64,000 bases of DNA from contig NZ_CP031969.1 of NCBI RefSeq assembly GCF_003443735.1, forward strand, positions 1,612,001 to 1,676,000, in the 5' to 3' direction. The stretch's first letter is position 1, and the number at the start of each line of letters is the position of its first letter. The translations under genes and the position numbers were made by a program. The DNA comes from Streptomyces sp. CC0208 (GTDB taxonomy: Bacteria > Actinomycetota > Actinomycetes > Streptomycetales > Streptomycetaceae). This document shows, one piece after another, positions 19,701 through 27,430 of this stretch. The notes beneath the pieces were generated by a model. The model ran no database searches. It had not been told where the DNA came from and saw only the letters and a program-made list of their open reading frames with translations.

Positions 19701-20365
19701 GCGGGGTTGGCGGCGGCCTGCGGGGTGTGGACCACGAGGTTCTGCGAGAAGCCGTCCGCTGTCACCTGCACCACCAAGTCAACGTCCGGCAGGACAGACT
19801 TGTAGACGGCGTGCGAACCATCCAGCTCGGGCGTAGGAAGATCCCACGGCGAGAAGACCTGATAGGCGTGCTGCTTCTCTGTGAACTGGACCAGCGGCGC
19901 CGCGCCCCCGCCCGAAAGCACCAAGTTCTGAGCGGCCTTGGGCTCCACCGTACCGTTCGCCTGCCGCACCAGTGTGGTGTCCACAGCTACCCAGCGACCG
20001 TCTCTGCGCACCCGCTCGGGCGCCGAAGAAGTCTCCATCGTGAAGGTGCCGTCAGGGTTGGCGAAGACCTGTCCCGTCTCTGTTGTCAGCGCTTCGACCT
20101 CCGCGCGCTGACCGCTCGCCACCGCCTTCTGCGAAGCCTCTTGCTCCGCGGTCTTCGGGGGCAAGCCCTCGTCTTCCCAAAACGCCTTGCCGCGCGCCGC
20201 ATCGTCCGCGGGGACCGAAGAAGTACCCTCGCGTCCTTCGGCGTTGCCGCCTTCGTCAGCGACCGCAGGCTGCAACAGCCCACCCAGCGCAACAGACGAC
20301 GCGGTCAGCCCGACGATGCCAACGGCAAGGCACCGTCTCAGCCCGCGTCTCCCCCGAATGTTCAA
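16751..20365 (-). CDS. secreted DNRLRE/LamG-domain protein
   Basis: A secreted protein of about 1,204 residues. The N-terminus (RRGLRRCLAVGIVGL...AVADEGG) is a signal peptide with likely cleavage after AVA near residue 37. About residues 350-510 resemble a DNRLRE-type beta domain (SSELDTSFWNTSHALGVG). Fibronectin-like material follows, then two LamG/concanavalin-like jelly-roll domains: about 750-940 (GVWKFDEGNGTT) and about 970-1190 (AHWNMDETSGTTG). Such proteins are commonly found immediately upstream of RHS toxins in Streptomyces and may help surface anchoring or delivery; that role is inference. The TTG at 20365 sits after GGGGGGAAA; a TTG at 20398 is possible but lacks a Shine-Dalgarno. 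About 100 bases separate it from the RHS gene. Confidence 0.85.
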   Translation of the reverse strand: MNIRGRRGLRRCLAVGIVGLTASSVALGGLLQPAVADEGGNAEGREGTSSVPADDAARGKAFWEDEGLPPKTAEQEASQKAVASGQRAEVEALTTETGQVFANPDGTFTMETSSAPERVRRDGRWVAVDTTLVRQANGTVEPKAAQNLVLSGGGAAPLVQFTEKQHAYQVFSPWDLPTPELDGSHAVYKSVLPDVDLVVQVTADGFSQNLVVHTPQAAANPALESISYPVKVDGLQARTNANAVSYVDAGGQPVFISSAPLMWDAGTSDSTHTMLGRSDSEVTAEVDPVDALTPGSQARTSVADVSADNEKLQIVPDQEFLQDPETTYPVVIDPPTVKAKLAGWTTVWSSELDTSFWNTSHALGVGYDAFVDNKKARSLFQFDTRAVSGKKILHAQFSAYEIWSANCTKKNVELWRTSPINSSTKWGAPSWSAKVDTVSAANGFSSDCKDAIVEFDATSAVAYTAKAKSTTTTLGLRADEGDPIAWKQFMSPKDSATTSERKPILSITYVTPPTSAPSTVKMSDPNVSCSSSSSPAIIRDTTPRLTATPTSADGSNAVLRPNFELYTGSSTTPTSLKPSAYTASGTAGTVPTATLTSGTTYHFRARTEYKYTYNGTTGYLYSPWSTASCYFKVDNTGPPKPDITSDNNVYPQCAGTTCATSPETGSVGMTGTFTIAAGAADVRRYVTWLNGVKIEDKTYSANTATHKVSVTPDKRLTNTLRVQTFDAAGNPGETRDYLFNVAKPAAAAGVWKFDEGNGTTVANAQGTANPLTLTDATWTNYARQGKGLKTNGTSSYAATSGSVVDTAGSFSVSAWANLGTRDKISTVANQNGSKVGAFQLYYSESLDRWVFNRYAADSDTASPTIVRAISTKPGVVGAWTHLLGVFDRQNQQLRLYVNGELQQETAFTTPWASTGPFEVGRFKGGGGPSSYFTGQIDQVQAYKRVVYPDELAALANLEDPATGKTQAELLAHWNMDETSGTTGADASGRANQLLLQTGAAFKATDDAGHGNVLELNEAVLGRATSAVALDDSGSFTVAGWANLAQLKLEDTTVAHSPTVFSHPGNQRNAFRLWYRQEAGETVGDWNFGVYATDVLNGPAATTVSDEVNPPGNWIHVVGVYDSVTQSAKLYVTGERQGDENGAYVADVYQPTGPLMVGGSRRHDTGAWGNALPGQLDDMRVYAGVLSEEEITQLSIVDEPPIDIG

Positions 20366-20839
20366 AATTTCCCCCCGCCAACAATCAAAAATCTTCAAGA
20401 GCAGGGAGGAAATCTAAAGATCACACCAAGCGCGCGTCCAGATATCGACATTCGGACATCAATAGACAAATTGACATTAATGCGCCGGCGGCGGCATGTG
20501 AGTAACGCCACAGAAGCTGCACAGATAATCCTCAGACGGCGGTGTTCCAGAAGTCACTGAACCGTGCACGGACCAATGGAGGCCGTGACCCACATGTCGA
20601 GTTCGACGAACCATCGCTGGCAGCACCAGGACCGCAGCAAGCCCGACGCGTCCTTGATCGAAGTACCGGCAGCAACGAGGGTCGCGATTCGAATGGTGAC
20701 CCTCGATCATGGGCGGTGGCCTGGAGTTCCTCGTCGTTGGCGGTACTGCGGAAGTGGCCGCTGCGGCCTGCCGCACGACGCCCCCCGCCCCGCCGAAATA
20801 CGCAGGCGCCACCCCCGCCCGCCAGGCAGAATCGCCCTC
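20366..20839. other. divergent intergenic region
   Basis: This stretch separates the toxin unit (minus) from the HEAT-repeat gene (plus). The half next to the toxin unit is AT-rich by local standards; on the minus strand TTGTCT (20464-20469) followed 17 bases later by GATATC could be a promoter for the LamG-RHS-Imm1 unit. The other half is GC-rich with no recognisable gene. Confidence 0.4.
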
Positions 20840-23800
20840 ATGTCCCAGCGTGCCGAACACCTGCTCGCAGCCATCGACCGGCTCTCCTACCCGCACCGCA
20901 TGCGTGAGCTGGCCTCCGCTGCCCGGCGCGCCGCGGCAATGGGGGCGGTCGACGAGCTTGTGAACGAGCTCGCCGCCCGTGGCGTCCACGGACGGCGACT
21001 CGCCGCCACCGTGGCGGACATGGCGCGCCACGACACGTATCTGGAGGGCTGCCTCGCGGACCCCGACCGCCTCGTCCGCGCCCCCGCGATCAGGGCGCTG
21101 CGGCAGGGGCGGCTCACGGACGCCACCGTGATCGAGGCTCTCGAGGACGCACCCGCCGCCGTGCGGCAGCAGCTCGTGCACGCCATCGCCGTGGCGGGGC
21201 GTACGGGCCTCGCCGAGGCGCTGGTCGAGCCGACGTACCGGCGATGGGGGGCCGAGGCCGCCGCGGAACTGCTCGCCGCCTGCACGGCGGAGACCGCCGC
21301 CCGGCTGCTGCCCCGCCTGTTCCGCGGACTGAGCTCCTACCGGCTGCTCGCCGCCCGCCATCCCGCTCTGCTGCTCGCGGAGATGGAGCGACAGCTCGAC
21401 ACCCTCCCCGCCGTCGTACGGGACGGCTGGCTGGCCTCCCACGCGGACGCGCTCGCGCTCCTCGCCGAACGGGATCCGCTCGGCGTGCTGGCTGTGCTCG
21501 AGCGTTACGAGACGCTACCGATGCCCGTGAACCGCAAGCTGCACCTCCTGGTCGAGGCGGATCCCGGCCGCACGGTGCGGCTGCTGCTACGCCCGAAGCT
21601 GCGGTCCCGGCTGAACAGCGGCCACCTCGAACCCGCCGTGCTGCGCCGCCTCGTCCGCCACGCCCCGGCGGAACTCACCGACCTCGCCTGCGCCTGGAAC
21701 GACAACGCAGCCGCTCTCGCCCGGCTGCTGGCCTGCCTGCCGCCCTCCCGCCGCGGCGCCCTGTTCGACGCGGCGATGGAGGGCAAGGACCTCGCCCACG
21801 CGGACCTCAGCCCCGCCCTGCTCGACGTACTGCCGTACGAGCGGCGCACTGCCGAGGCTCGGCGGATAGCGACGCTGGCCCGCGGCAGGGGCGCGCACTG
21901 GACGCAGATACTGACAGCAGCCGCCTATCTGCCGCCGGACGAGGTCCGTGACGACCTTCTCACCGCCGTCCGCCGCTCCGCCGCGGACGACCGCGCCACG
22001 GCGTACCCACTGCTCGTCCGCAACGCAGCACGCTCCCGCGACCCACAGGAAATGAGCCGGTTGCTGCGTGCGCTGCTGCAGCTGCGCAATGAACAGGACC
22101 CGGTCCGCAGCGCCGCCCTCTCCGCACTGGCAGAGGTGCCCCCTTCGCTGTTCGCGGAGGACGCCGCCGAGGACCTCGGACGAATCGCCATCGACGCCGT
22201 CGAAGCCCGCGACTCCTCCTGGAGCACCCGTCACGCGCTCAGCACGCTCGCCCTGTCCGTGCTGCGCGAGCACGCCGTCACGGGCGGCACGCGGCTCATC
22301 GGCTGGGCCCTCGACACCCTCACCCGGCTGTCCGGCCACACCGGCGGCGCGAACGTCGGCCGCCTCGACACCGTGCTGCGGCGCGGCCAGGAGTACGAGG
22401 TGCTGGCGGCGCTACGGCCGTGGCTGGAGGCCGCCACCGACAAGGCCGACTATTCGCTCGTCTTCGCACTCGTACGGGCACTCGGGCGGCGCGCGTGGGG
22501 GATGGCCGAACTCCAGGAGTACCTGTGGCAGGCCGTCCAGTTCGGAAACGACGCGTCCGTCCGCACCGCCGTCGACCTCTGGCTGGAGCAGCCGAAGGGG
22601 CGCGACGAGCGAGTGGAGTGGATCGTGCGGCTGGAGCCGTCCGCCGCCGTCCTGCCGTCCGTTCTCAGAGTCTTGACGGAGCGGCGTACGGACCTGCTCG
22701 ACCCGGTGCTGGCCGACACCCCACCATACGGCCGCTTCCTGACCGCCCGCAGCCACTGGACGCCACCCACCTACCGGGCCCACCGCTGGGTGCCGCGCCA
22801 GCAGCGCGCGGCGGCGGAGCTGCTCGCGCGCACAGCGGGCGACGCGGAGCAGCCGGTGCATGTACGCGTCCAGGCCCTCTCGGCGGCGGCAGTGATCCCG
22901 GAGGCGGGCCTGGAAGTCGTCCGCCGCTACACGGGATCGTCGAACGTCCCGCTGGCGGAGGCGGCCCTCGGCGCACTGCCGTGGACCGACCGCCCCGGCG
23001 AGGTGCTGCCGCTGCTGCTGGAGCACGCGGACGGCGACCGCGCCCGGGTCGCGGTCTACGCGGCGACGCGGGCCGCGCAGTACGTCGCGCCGTCGCGGCT
23101 CGCCACGGAGCTCCGCAGGCTGCTCACGCCGAAGGACCCGCGGACGGTGAAGGTCACCAGCCGCAAGGAGGCGGTGCGCCTCGCGGCGACGATGCTGCCC
23201 CCGGCGCAGGCGGCACCGCTGCTGCGGGAAGCGTTCGAGCTGCCCGGGCAGCACCACGACGTGCAGTCGGTGTGTGTCGCGTGTGCCCAGGGCCTGCTGG
23301 CGGAGCCGGCCAGCTGGCCCATGCTGGAGTCGGCCGCGCAGGGACGCACGGAGCTCCGCCAGGAGCTGGCACGGGCGGCCGTGGCTGCGGTGGACGAGGA
23401 GCATCGGGCCAGGTACGCAGGGCTGCTGCATCACGCCTGCGAGCCGCTCGAACCGGAAACGGCTGCGGCGCTGTTCCCAGCACTGGCGGAATGGGCACCG
23501 TGGCAGCCGGAGATCGCCGAGATGCTGGTGGCCGCCACCACGGACCTCGCCGATCGGGCGGTGTGGGCGATGGCCGGGCAGGAGCTGGTGGAGCTCGCGG
23601 CGGACGACGACGGCCCGTACCTTCGGGCCCTGCGGGCGATGCTGGAAGCCACAGGAGACCCGGATCAGCCCGACGCCGAGCCCGAACGCGACCAGCCGGC
23701 CCGGCAGCGGGCCGCGAGCCTGCTGCACCACCTCCTGCTCCACCATCGCTATCGGGGCGGGGGCCGGCCGACGGCAGATGTGTTGCTGCGCGCCGCCGAC

Positions 23801-24232
23801 ACCGCCGCCGGGCACGAGCCTTTCGCGCGCTCCGTCGCGGAACTCCGGCTGTACGCCCTCGAACTGAACGACGACGCCACCGCGCTGTCGTCGGGCCTGC
23901 GCCGACTGGCTGCCGACTGCGAAGGACGTCCGCTGCTCGCCCGGGACATCGCCGAAGGGCTCAGCTCGCGGCTCGGCGCGATCAGCGGCCCCGCGCCGGA
24001 CGCGTGGTCGGAGACCGCCCGCACGCTGGGTGCGGAACCGGGCCTGGCCCAGGGCCTGTTCGCCATCAGGCTCACCGTCTCCGGCGGCAGCCGCTCTCGG
24101 TGGACGGAGCCGTGGCGCGGCCGGCTCCGCACCCTGCGCCGGCACGCACACCCCGACGTCCGCGCGTCGGCACGCGAGACGGTCACGGCACGGGAGGCGC
24201 CGCCGTCGGTCCCAGGGACGATCCAGTGGTGA
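20840..24232 (+). CDS. HEAT-repeat protein of unknown function
   Basis: A very large (1,130 residues) alpha-helical protein without signal peptide or membrane segment. It is built almost wholly of Leu/Ala/Arg-rich helix pairs typical of HEAT/ARM solenoids, for example PDRLVRAPAIRALRQGRLTD near the N-terminus and VRVQALSAAAVIPEAGLEVV further on. Such solenoids usually serve as binding scaffolds. I see no catalytic motif. Start chosen at ATG 20840 (MSQRAEHLL), where homologue-like sequence begins; the open frame extends upstream to 20564 without coding character. It is transcribed away from the toxin unit and has host-like high GC, unlike the toxin tip. Its job in the element is unknown. Confidence 0.8.
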   Translation: MSQRAEHLLAAIDRLSYPHRMRELASAARRAAAMGAVDELVNELAARGVHGRRLAATVADMARHDTYLEGCLADPDRLVRAPAIRALRQGRLTDATVIEALEDAPAAVRQQLVHAIAVAGRTGLAEALVEPTYRRWGAEAAAELLAACTAETAARLLPRLFRGLSSYRLLAARHPALLLAEMERQLDTLPAVVRDGWLASHADALALLAERDPLGVLAVLERYETLPMPVNRKLHLLVEADPGRTVRLLLRPKLRSRLNSGHLEPAVLRRLVRHAPAELTDLACAWNDNAAALARLLACLPPSRRGALFDAAMEGKDLAHADLSPALLDVLPYERRTAEARRIATLARGRGAHWTQILTAAAYLPPDEVRDDLLTAVRRSAADDRATAYPLLVRNAARSRDPQEMSRLLRALLQLRNEQDPVRSAALSALAEVPPSLFAEDAAEDLGRIAIDAVEARDSSWSTRHALSTLALSVLREHAVTGGTRLIGWALDTLTRLSGHTGGANVGRLDTVLRRGQEYEVLAALRPWLEAATDKADYSLVFALVRALGRRAWGMAELQEYLWQAVQFGNDASVRTAVDLWLEQPKGRDERVEWIVRLEPSAAVLPSVLRVLTERRTDLLDPVLADTPPYGRFLTARSHWTPPTYRAHRWVPRQQRAAAELLARTAGDAEQPVHVRVQALSAAAVIPEAGLEVVRRYTGSSNVPLAEAALGALPWTDRPGEVLPLLLEHADGDRARVAVYAATRAAQYVAPSRLATELRRLLTPKDPRTVKVTSRKEAVRLAATMLPPAQAAPLLREAFELPGQHHDVQSVCVACAQGLLAEPASWPMLESAAQGRTELRQELARAAVAAVDEEHRARYAGLLHHACEPLEPETAAALFPALAEWAPWQPEIAEMLVAATTDLADRAVWAMAGQELVELAADDDGPYLRALRAMLEATGDPDQPDAEPERDQPARQRAASLLHHLLLHHRYRGGGRPTADVLLRAADTAAGHEPFARSVAELRLYALELNDDATALSSGLRRLAADCEGRPLLARDIAEGLSSRLGAISGPAPDAWSETARTLGAEPGLAQGLFAIRLTVSGGSRSRWTEPWRGRLRTLRRHAHPDVRASARETVTAREAPPSVPGTIQW

Positions 24233-24632
24233 CCGGGGCCCGCGCGGTGGCGCCGGGCCGGTGGCCGCCAGGCCCTGATCGCCCGGCTGCAGGCGGTCGC
24301 GTCCCGTCAGCTCAGCCCGCCGCGCCCACTGACTGACCGCGCGGTGCGCCCGCATCTGCCGGACTGTCATGTGCCGGCTGCCCTGCATGGTCGAGGGCGG
24401 CCAGCAGTGGCACCGCACGGGTGGATGCCCGGGTCGGCTTCGCGCAGGCGCCGAGGTAATTTGCGTACCGCGGCGTTGTCGCCGGTGGCATTCGCGAGAG
24501 GACGGCCTGCTCGAAGGCCCGCTGCTGGATCGCTCGACCTCTTCGGCGACGTCCTCGATCGAGTATCCGGCGTCGCGGAGCATTCGCACACCGGTCTCCA
24601 GACTGATCACACAGCCCTTTATGAGCGGGACC

Positions 24633-24704
24633 CTGTAACCGTCCGACCAGGTGGGAGACCTCCCGGGCCTCATAACGCTTGAGGCAACGAACGATTTCAC
24701 GCCG
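24633..24704 (-). pseudogene. IS110-like transposase C-terminal remnant
   Basis: The minus strand reads RREIVRCLKRYEAREVSHLV, matching the KEIIRCLKRYxAREVY-type tail found near the C-terminus of IS110-family transposases. No start, no catalytic DEDD part and no element ends are present. Confidence 0.5.
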
Positions 24705-24741
24705 GGTCTAATCGAGGAGAGGACCTCGCCGTTGAGGAACA

Positions 24742-24781
24742 CTGAGGGCCCCTGCCGACACCTGACCGGCGGGGGCCTCAG
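24742..24781. terminator. strong hairpin near the right end
   Basis: CTGAGGgCCCCtGCCG pairs with CGGCGGGGgCCTCAG across a 9-base loop. It could stop transcription entering or leaving the element at its right end. Confidence 0.6.
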
Positions 24782-24905
24782 TGACCATCACGCGTCATGA
24801 GCGATCACAGGCGTGTCACCAACCCCGCGGACTCACTCACCTAGCAAGGCCCTGACCTGGACTTACGCGCTCACCCTGAACTAACTGGACGGCCGTGCAC
24901 GGTTT

Positions 24906-25013
24906 CTACGACATGTGCCAGGTGGTACCCAGTGAGGGACCGAGGATCAGGACCGGGGCGTCTTCTGGTCCGTCAAAGCGGAATTGCAGGGTGTTCATCG
25001 GTGTCTCACTCAC
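24906..25013 (-). pseudogene. displaced original 5' end of pcaDC
   Basis: Starting at GTG 25013 the frame encodes VSETPMNTLQFRFDG followed by the same residues as PcaDC up to TTWHM, then hits a TAG at once. The intact copy at 6949 begins VSQKNVETLQYRFDG, the same length codon for codon. This is the chromosomal start of pcaDC left behind by integration. Confidence 0.88.
24911..24981. repeat. attR: right copy of the 71-bp direct repeat
   Basis: Identical to 6847-6917. On its outer side similarity to the element's left-end sequence continues but with mismatches (ATTGCAG kept, then divergent), as expected where an original target end meets a crossover site. Confidence 0.9.
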
Positions 25014-25067
25014 CCGCCCGACCCTCTCATCTGTCACGGACGCCCTTATAACGGGGTCGGTGGAGAC

Positions 25068-25124
25068 GGTCCTGACCAGGTTGAATACCTCGCGGGCGGC
25101 ATATCTTTCGAGGCACCCGAGCCG
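25068..25124 (-). pseudogene. second IS110-like C-terminal remnant
   Basis: Reads LGCLERYAAREVFNLVRT on the minus strand, similar to the remnant at 24633-24704 and to the tail of IS110-type transposases. It lies just outside attR, upstream of the displaced pcaDC start. Confidence 0.45.
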
Positions 25125-25157
25125 GGTGAGCCCACAGGGAGTCCCCCGCACCGTTGA

Positions 25158-25385
25158 TCAGGAGTTTCGCCAGACGGCCCCGCGCTGCTCGTATTCCATG
25201 ACGGACTCGACGTCGAGGGCGACGGATGCTCCGCACTCGCGGGTGATCAGCCAGAGCGCCAGGCCGACTCCGCTGGTGACGCCGCCCGCGATCACCAGAT
25301 TCCCGTCGTCGACGACTCGCGCGTCGGTCACTCTGCCTCCCTGCGCGGCCAGATCAGCCTTGGCCAGGTGGTGTGTCGTGCACGG
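25158..25385 (-). pseudogene. C-terminal fragment of a DJ-1/PfpI-family protein
   Basis: The frame reads CTTHHLAKADLAAQGGRV, then VDDGNLVIAGGVTSGVGLAL and EYEQRGAVW before a TGA. This is the C-terminal third of a DJ-1/PfpI (isonitrile-hydratase/GATase1-like) protein. The N-terminal two thirds, with the nucleophilic Cys elbow, are absent; the ABC ATPase gene ends 76 bases further on. A truncated gene. Confidence 0.65.
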
Positions 25386-25461
25386 ACGGTCCTCCCGGCC
25401 CGATGGCGTCCTGCTCCTCCACCCGTCGCATGAGGATCTGAACACGTGGCGACATCTCGGA

Positions 25462-26286
25462 TCAGCGGCCGGCCGTCTCGGCGGGTCGGCTGTCGTCCTC
25501 CAGGGCGTCTTCGTCGGCGAGCGGTTGGGCCGCGTACGTGATCCGGACGACGCCGTCGGCATGCCGTTCGGTGCTCGCGCGGACGCCGAAGACTTCGGCG
25601 AGGATCCGCGGGGTCAGTACCTCCAGGACCGACCCCGCCGCCACCACGGTTCCCTTGTGCAGGACGACCAGGCGGTCGCAGAGGCGGACGGCGAGGTCGA
25701 GGTCGTGCAGGACGGCCAGGGTGGTGACACCGGTAGCGCGGATGAGGTCGAGGAGTTCGAACCGGGCCCGGATGTCGAGGTGGTTGGTGAGTTCGTCCAG
25801 GACCAGCAGGTGCGGATTTTGGGCCAACGCGCGGGCCAAGAGGACGCGTTGGCGTTCACCGCCGGACAGGGAGGCGTAGTCGCGGTCCGCGAAGGGCCGT
25901 ACACCGCAACGGTCGACGGCGTCGGCCACGGCCCGGTGGTCCTCGGCTCCGTCGCGGTCCAGCAGGCCGTGGTGAGGGGCGCGGCCCAGGGCTACGATCT
26001 CGGTGACGGTCAGGCCGGTGGTGTTGCCGCCCGCGTCCTGGAGGACTGCGGCGGTACGGCGGGCCGCGGCGCGGGGAGACAGCGCCCACACGTCGTCCTC
26101 GCCGACCCTGACGACCCCGCCCACCGGGCGCAGCGAGCGGTAGACGGCGCGCAACAGGGTTGATTTTCCGCTGCCGTTGGGGCCGACGAGGCCGACGATG
26201 TCTCCTTTGGCGGCTTCCAGGCTCACATCTCGGAGGATCGGGTTGCGGTCCAGGGTGATGTGGAGCTGGTCGACGGTCAGTTTCAT
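25462..26286 (-). CDS. siderophore-type ABC transporter ATP-binding protein
   Basis: ATPase of a FecCDE/BtuCD-type importer, 274 residues. Walker A GPNGSGKST, signature LSGGERQR, Walker B LLVLDELTNHLD (with L where P is usual in DEP) and the switch His in LAVLHDLDLA are visible. It is the last gene of a binding-protein/permease/ATPase unit; the permease ends 4 bases upstream. Likely imports an iron-siderophore complex or corrinoid across the membrane. Confidence 0.88.
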   Translation of the reverse strand: MKLTVDQLHITLDRNPILRDVSLEAAKGDIVGLVGPNGSGKSTLLRAVYRSLRPVGGVVRVGEDDVWALSPRAAARRTAAVLQDAGGNTTGLTVTEIVALGRAPHHGLLDRDGAEDHRAVADAVDRCGVRPFADRDYASLSGGERQRVLLARALAQNPHLLVLDELTNHLDIRARFELLDLIRATGVTTLAVLHDLDLAVRLCDRLVVLHKGTVVAAGSVLEVLTPRILAEVFGVRASTERHADGVVRITYAAQPLADEDALEDDSRPAETAGR

Positions 26287-26290
26287 GCGG

Positions 26291-27430
26291 TCAGTCCATC
26301 CCCTTGTTGCGGCGCAGCAGCCACAGGAAGAACGGGGCGCCGAGGAGCGCGGTGAGGATGCCCAGCGGCAGTTCGTTGGGGCGGTCGAGGGTGCGGGAGA
26401 GCAGGTCGACGAGGACCAGGTAGACGGCGCCCAGCAATGCGGTCAGGGGCAGCAGACGGCGGTGGTCGGCGCCGGTGGTCAGACGTACCAGGTGCGGGAT
26501 CATCAGGCCGACGAAACCGATGCTGCCGGCGACGGCGATGACGGTCCCGGTCAGCAGCGCGCTGAGCACCAACAGCACAGCCCTCAGCCGGTTGACGTCG
26601 ACACCGAGCGCGGTGGCGGACTCGTCGCCGGCCAGCAGCACGTTGAGGCGCCGGCCGAAGAGCGACAGGAGCGTGGTCGTGGTGAGCACGACCACGGTGA
26701 CCGTGGGCAGTTGATCCCACTGGGCGCCCGCGACGCTGCCCAGCATCCAGAACATCACTGTCCGCAACTCGGTCGGTGTCGCCTGGAGTTGGACATAGCT
26801 GGTGGCGGAGAGGAAGACGTAGCCGACAGCGACGCCGGCCAGTACCAGCCGGGTCGGAGAAAGCCGTCCGCGCCGCTGTCCGAGCGCGAACACCAGCGCC
26901 CCGGCGGCGACCGCGCCGAGGAAGGCCGCCACGGACACCCCGAGCCCGGCGAGTGCCGCGCCCCCGCCCAGGGTGATGACGAGGACCGCGCCGAGCGTGG
27001 CGCCGTAGGAGAAGCCGAGGACGATTGGGTCGGCGAGCGGGTTGGACACCACCGTCTGGAGCACTGCGCCGGACACCGCCAGGCCCGCGCCGACCAGGGC
27101 CGCCAGGACCACCCGCGGGGTGCGGAAGTTCCATACGATCTGGTCGAGCGCGGGGTCGGAGGGGGCCGGTCCCGCGCCGGTGACGTGGTGCAGGACGATC
27201 CCCCACACGTCTCCGACCGGGACGTTCACCGCGCCGATGCTGATCGCCACGATCATGGTGGCGGCCAGCGCGAGGGGCAGGAGCGTGAACGCCAGCGGGA
27301 TCCTGAGCCGGCTCAGAGGGCGTCGGGGTGCAGCATCTTCGCGATCCTCTCCACGGCCAGGTCGTTGCTCGGGCCGAGGTACATCGAGTCGGACAGCGTC
27401 ACGTACGTGTTGTTCCTGGCGGCCGGCCAC
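26291..27430 (-). CDS. siderophore-type ABC transporter permease (FecCD family)
   Basis: Integral membrane permease of the FecCD family with about nine or ten hydrophobic segments. Family marks include GAGLAVSGAVLQTVVSNPLADP, the ATPase-contact loop DESATALGVDV, and GFVGLMIPHLVRL. The start is uncertain. The GTG at 27430 has a good AAGGAG 8 bases upstream but adds about 38 unusual charged residues and overlaps the binding-protein gene by 118 bases. Family-like sequence begins only at RIPLAFTLL near 27308. The only alternative close to there is a CTG (27316) in a CTGA overlap with the upstream stop. Works with the flanking ATPase and binding protein. Confidence 0.85.
   Translation of the reverse strand: MAGRQEQHVRDAVRLDVPRPEQRPGRGEDREDAAPRRPLSRLRIPLAFTLLPLALAATMIVAISIGAVNVPVGDVWGIVLHHVTGAGPAPSDPALDQIVWNFRTPRVVLAALVGAGLAVSGAVLQTVVSNPLADPIVLGFSYGATLGAVLVITLGGGAALAGLGVSVAAFLGAVAAGALVFALGQRRGRLSPTRLVLAGVAVGYVFLSATSYVQLQATPTELRTVMFWMLGSVAGAQWDQLPTVTVVVLTTTTLLSLFGRRLNVLLAGDESATALGVDVNRLRAVLLVLSALLTGTVIAVAGSIGFVGLMIPHLVRLTTGADHRRLLPLTALLGAVYLVLVDLLSRTLDRPNELPLGILTALLGAPFFLWLLRRNKGMD

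Larger units (their letters stand above)
24233..24905. other. right end of the element, no intact gene
   Basis: Holds an IS110-like remnant (24633-24704) and a hairpin (24742-24781), otherwise nothing recognisable. All longer frames lack homologue-like sequence. Confidence 0.5.
6847..24981. mobile_element. 18-kb integrated element carrying a polymorphic toxin locus
   Basis: A perfect 71-bp direct repeat bounds this segment, a tyrosine-integrase gene lies directly inside the left repeat, and the target gene pcaDC is split exactly at the repeats. The element supplies a new 5' end to pcaDC so a full-length frame is kept. Contents from left: integrase pseudogene, an aldehyde dehydrogenase fragment, Imm1 gene, RHS deaminase toxin gene, LamG protein gene, HEAT-repeat gene, IS110-like remnant. 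I see no Xis, RepSA, primase-polymerase or FtsK/TraB-type gene. With the damaged integrase it is probably an immobilised relic or cargo island. Boundaries are directly visible; the element class is inference. Confidence 0.85.

Noticed and set aside
22412..24742. A 776-codon frame antisense to the HEAT-repeat gene.
   Set aside because: Composition is that of an antisense shadow; only its first few codons overlap the IS110-like remnant in a different frame.
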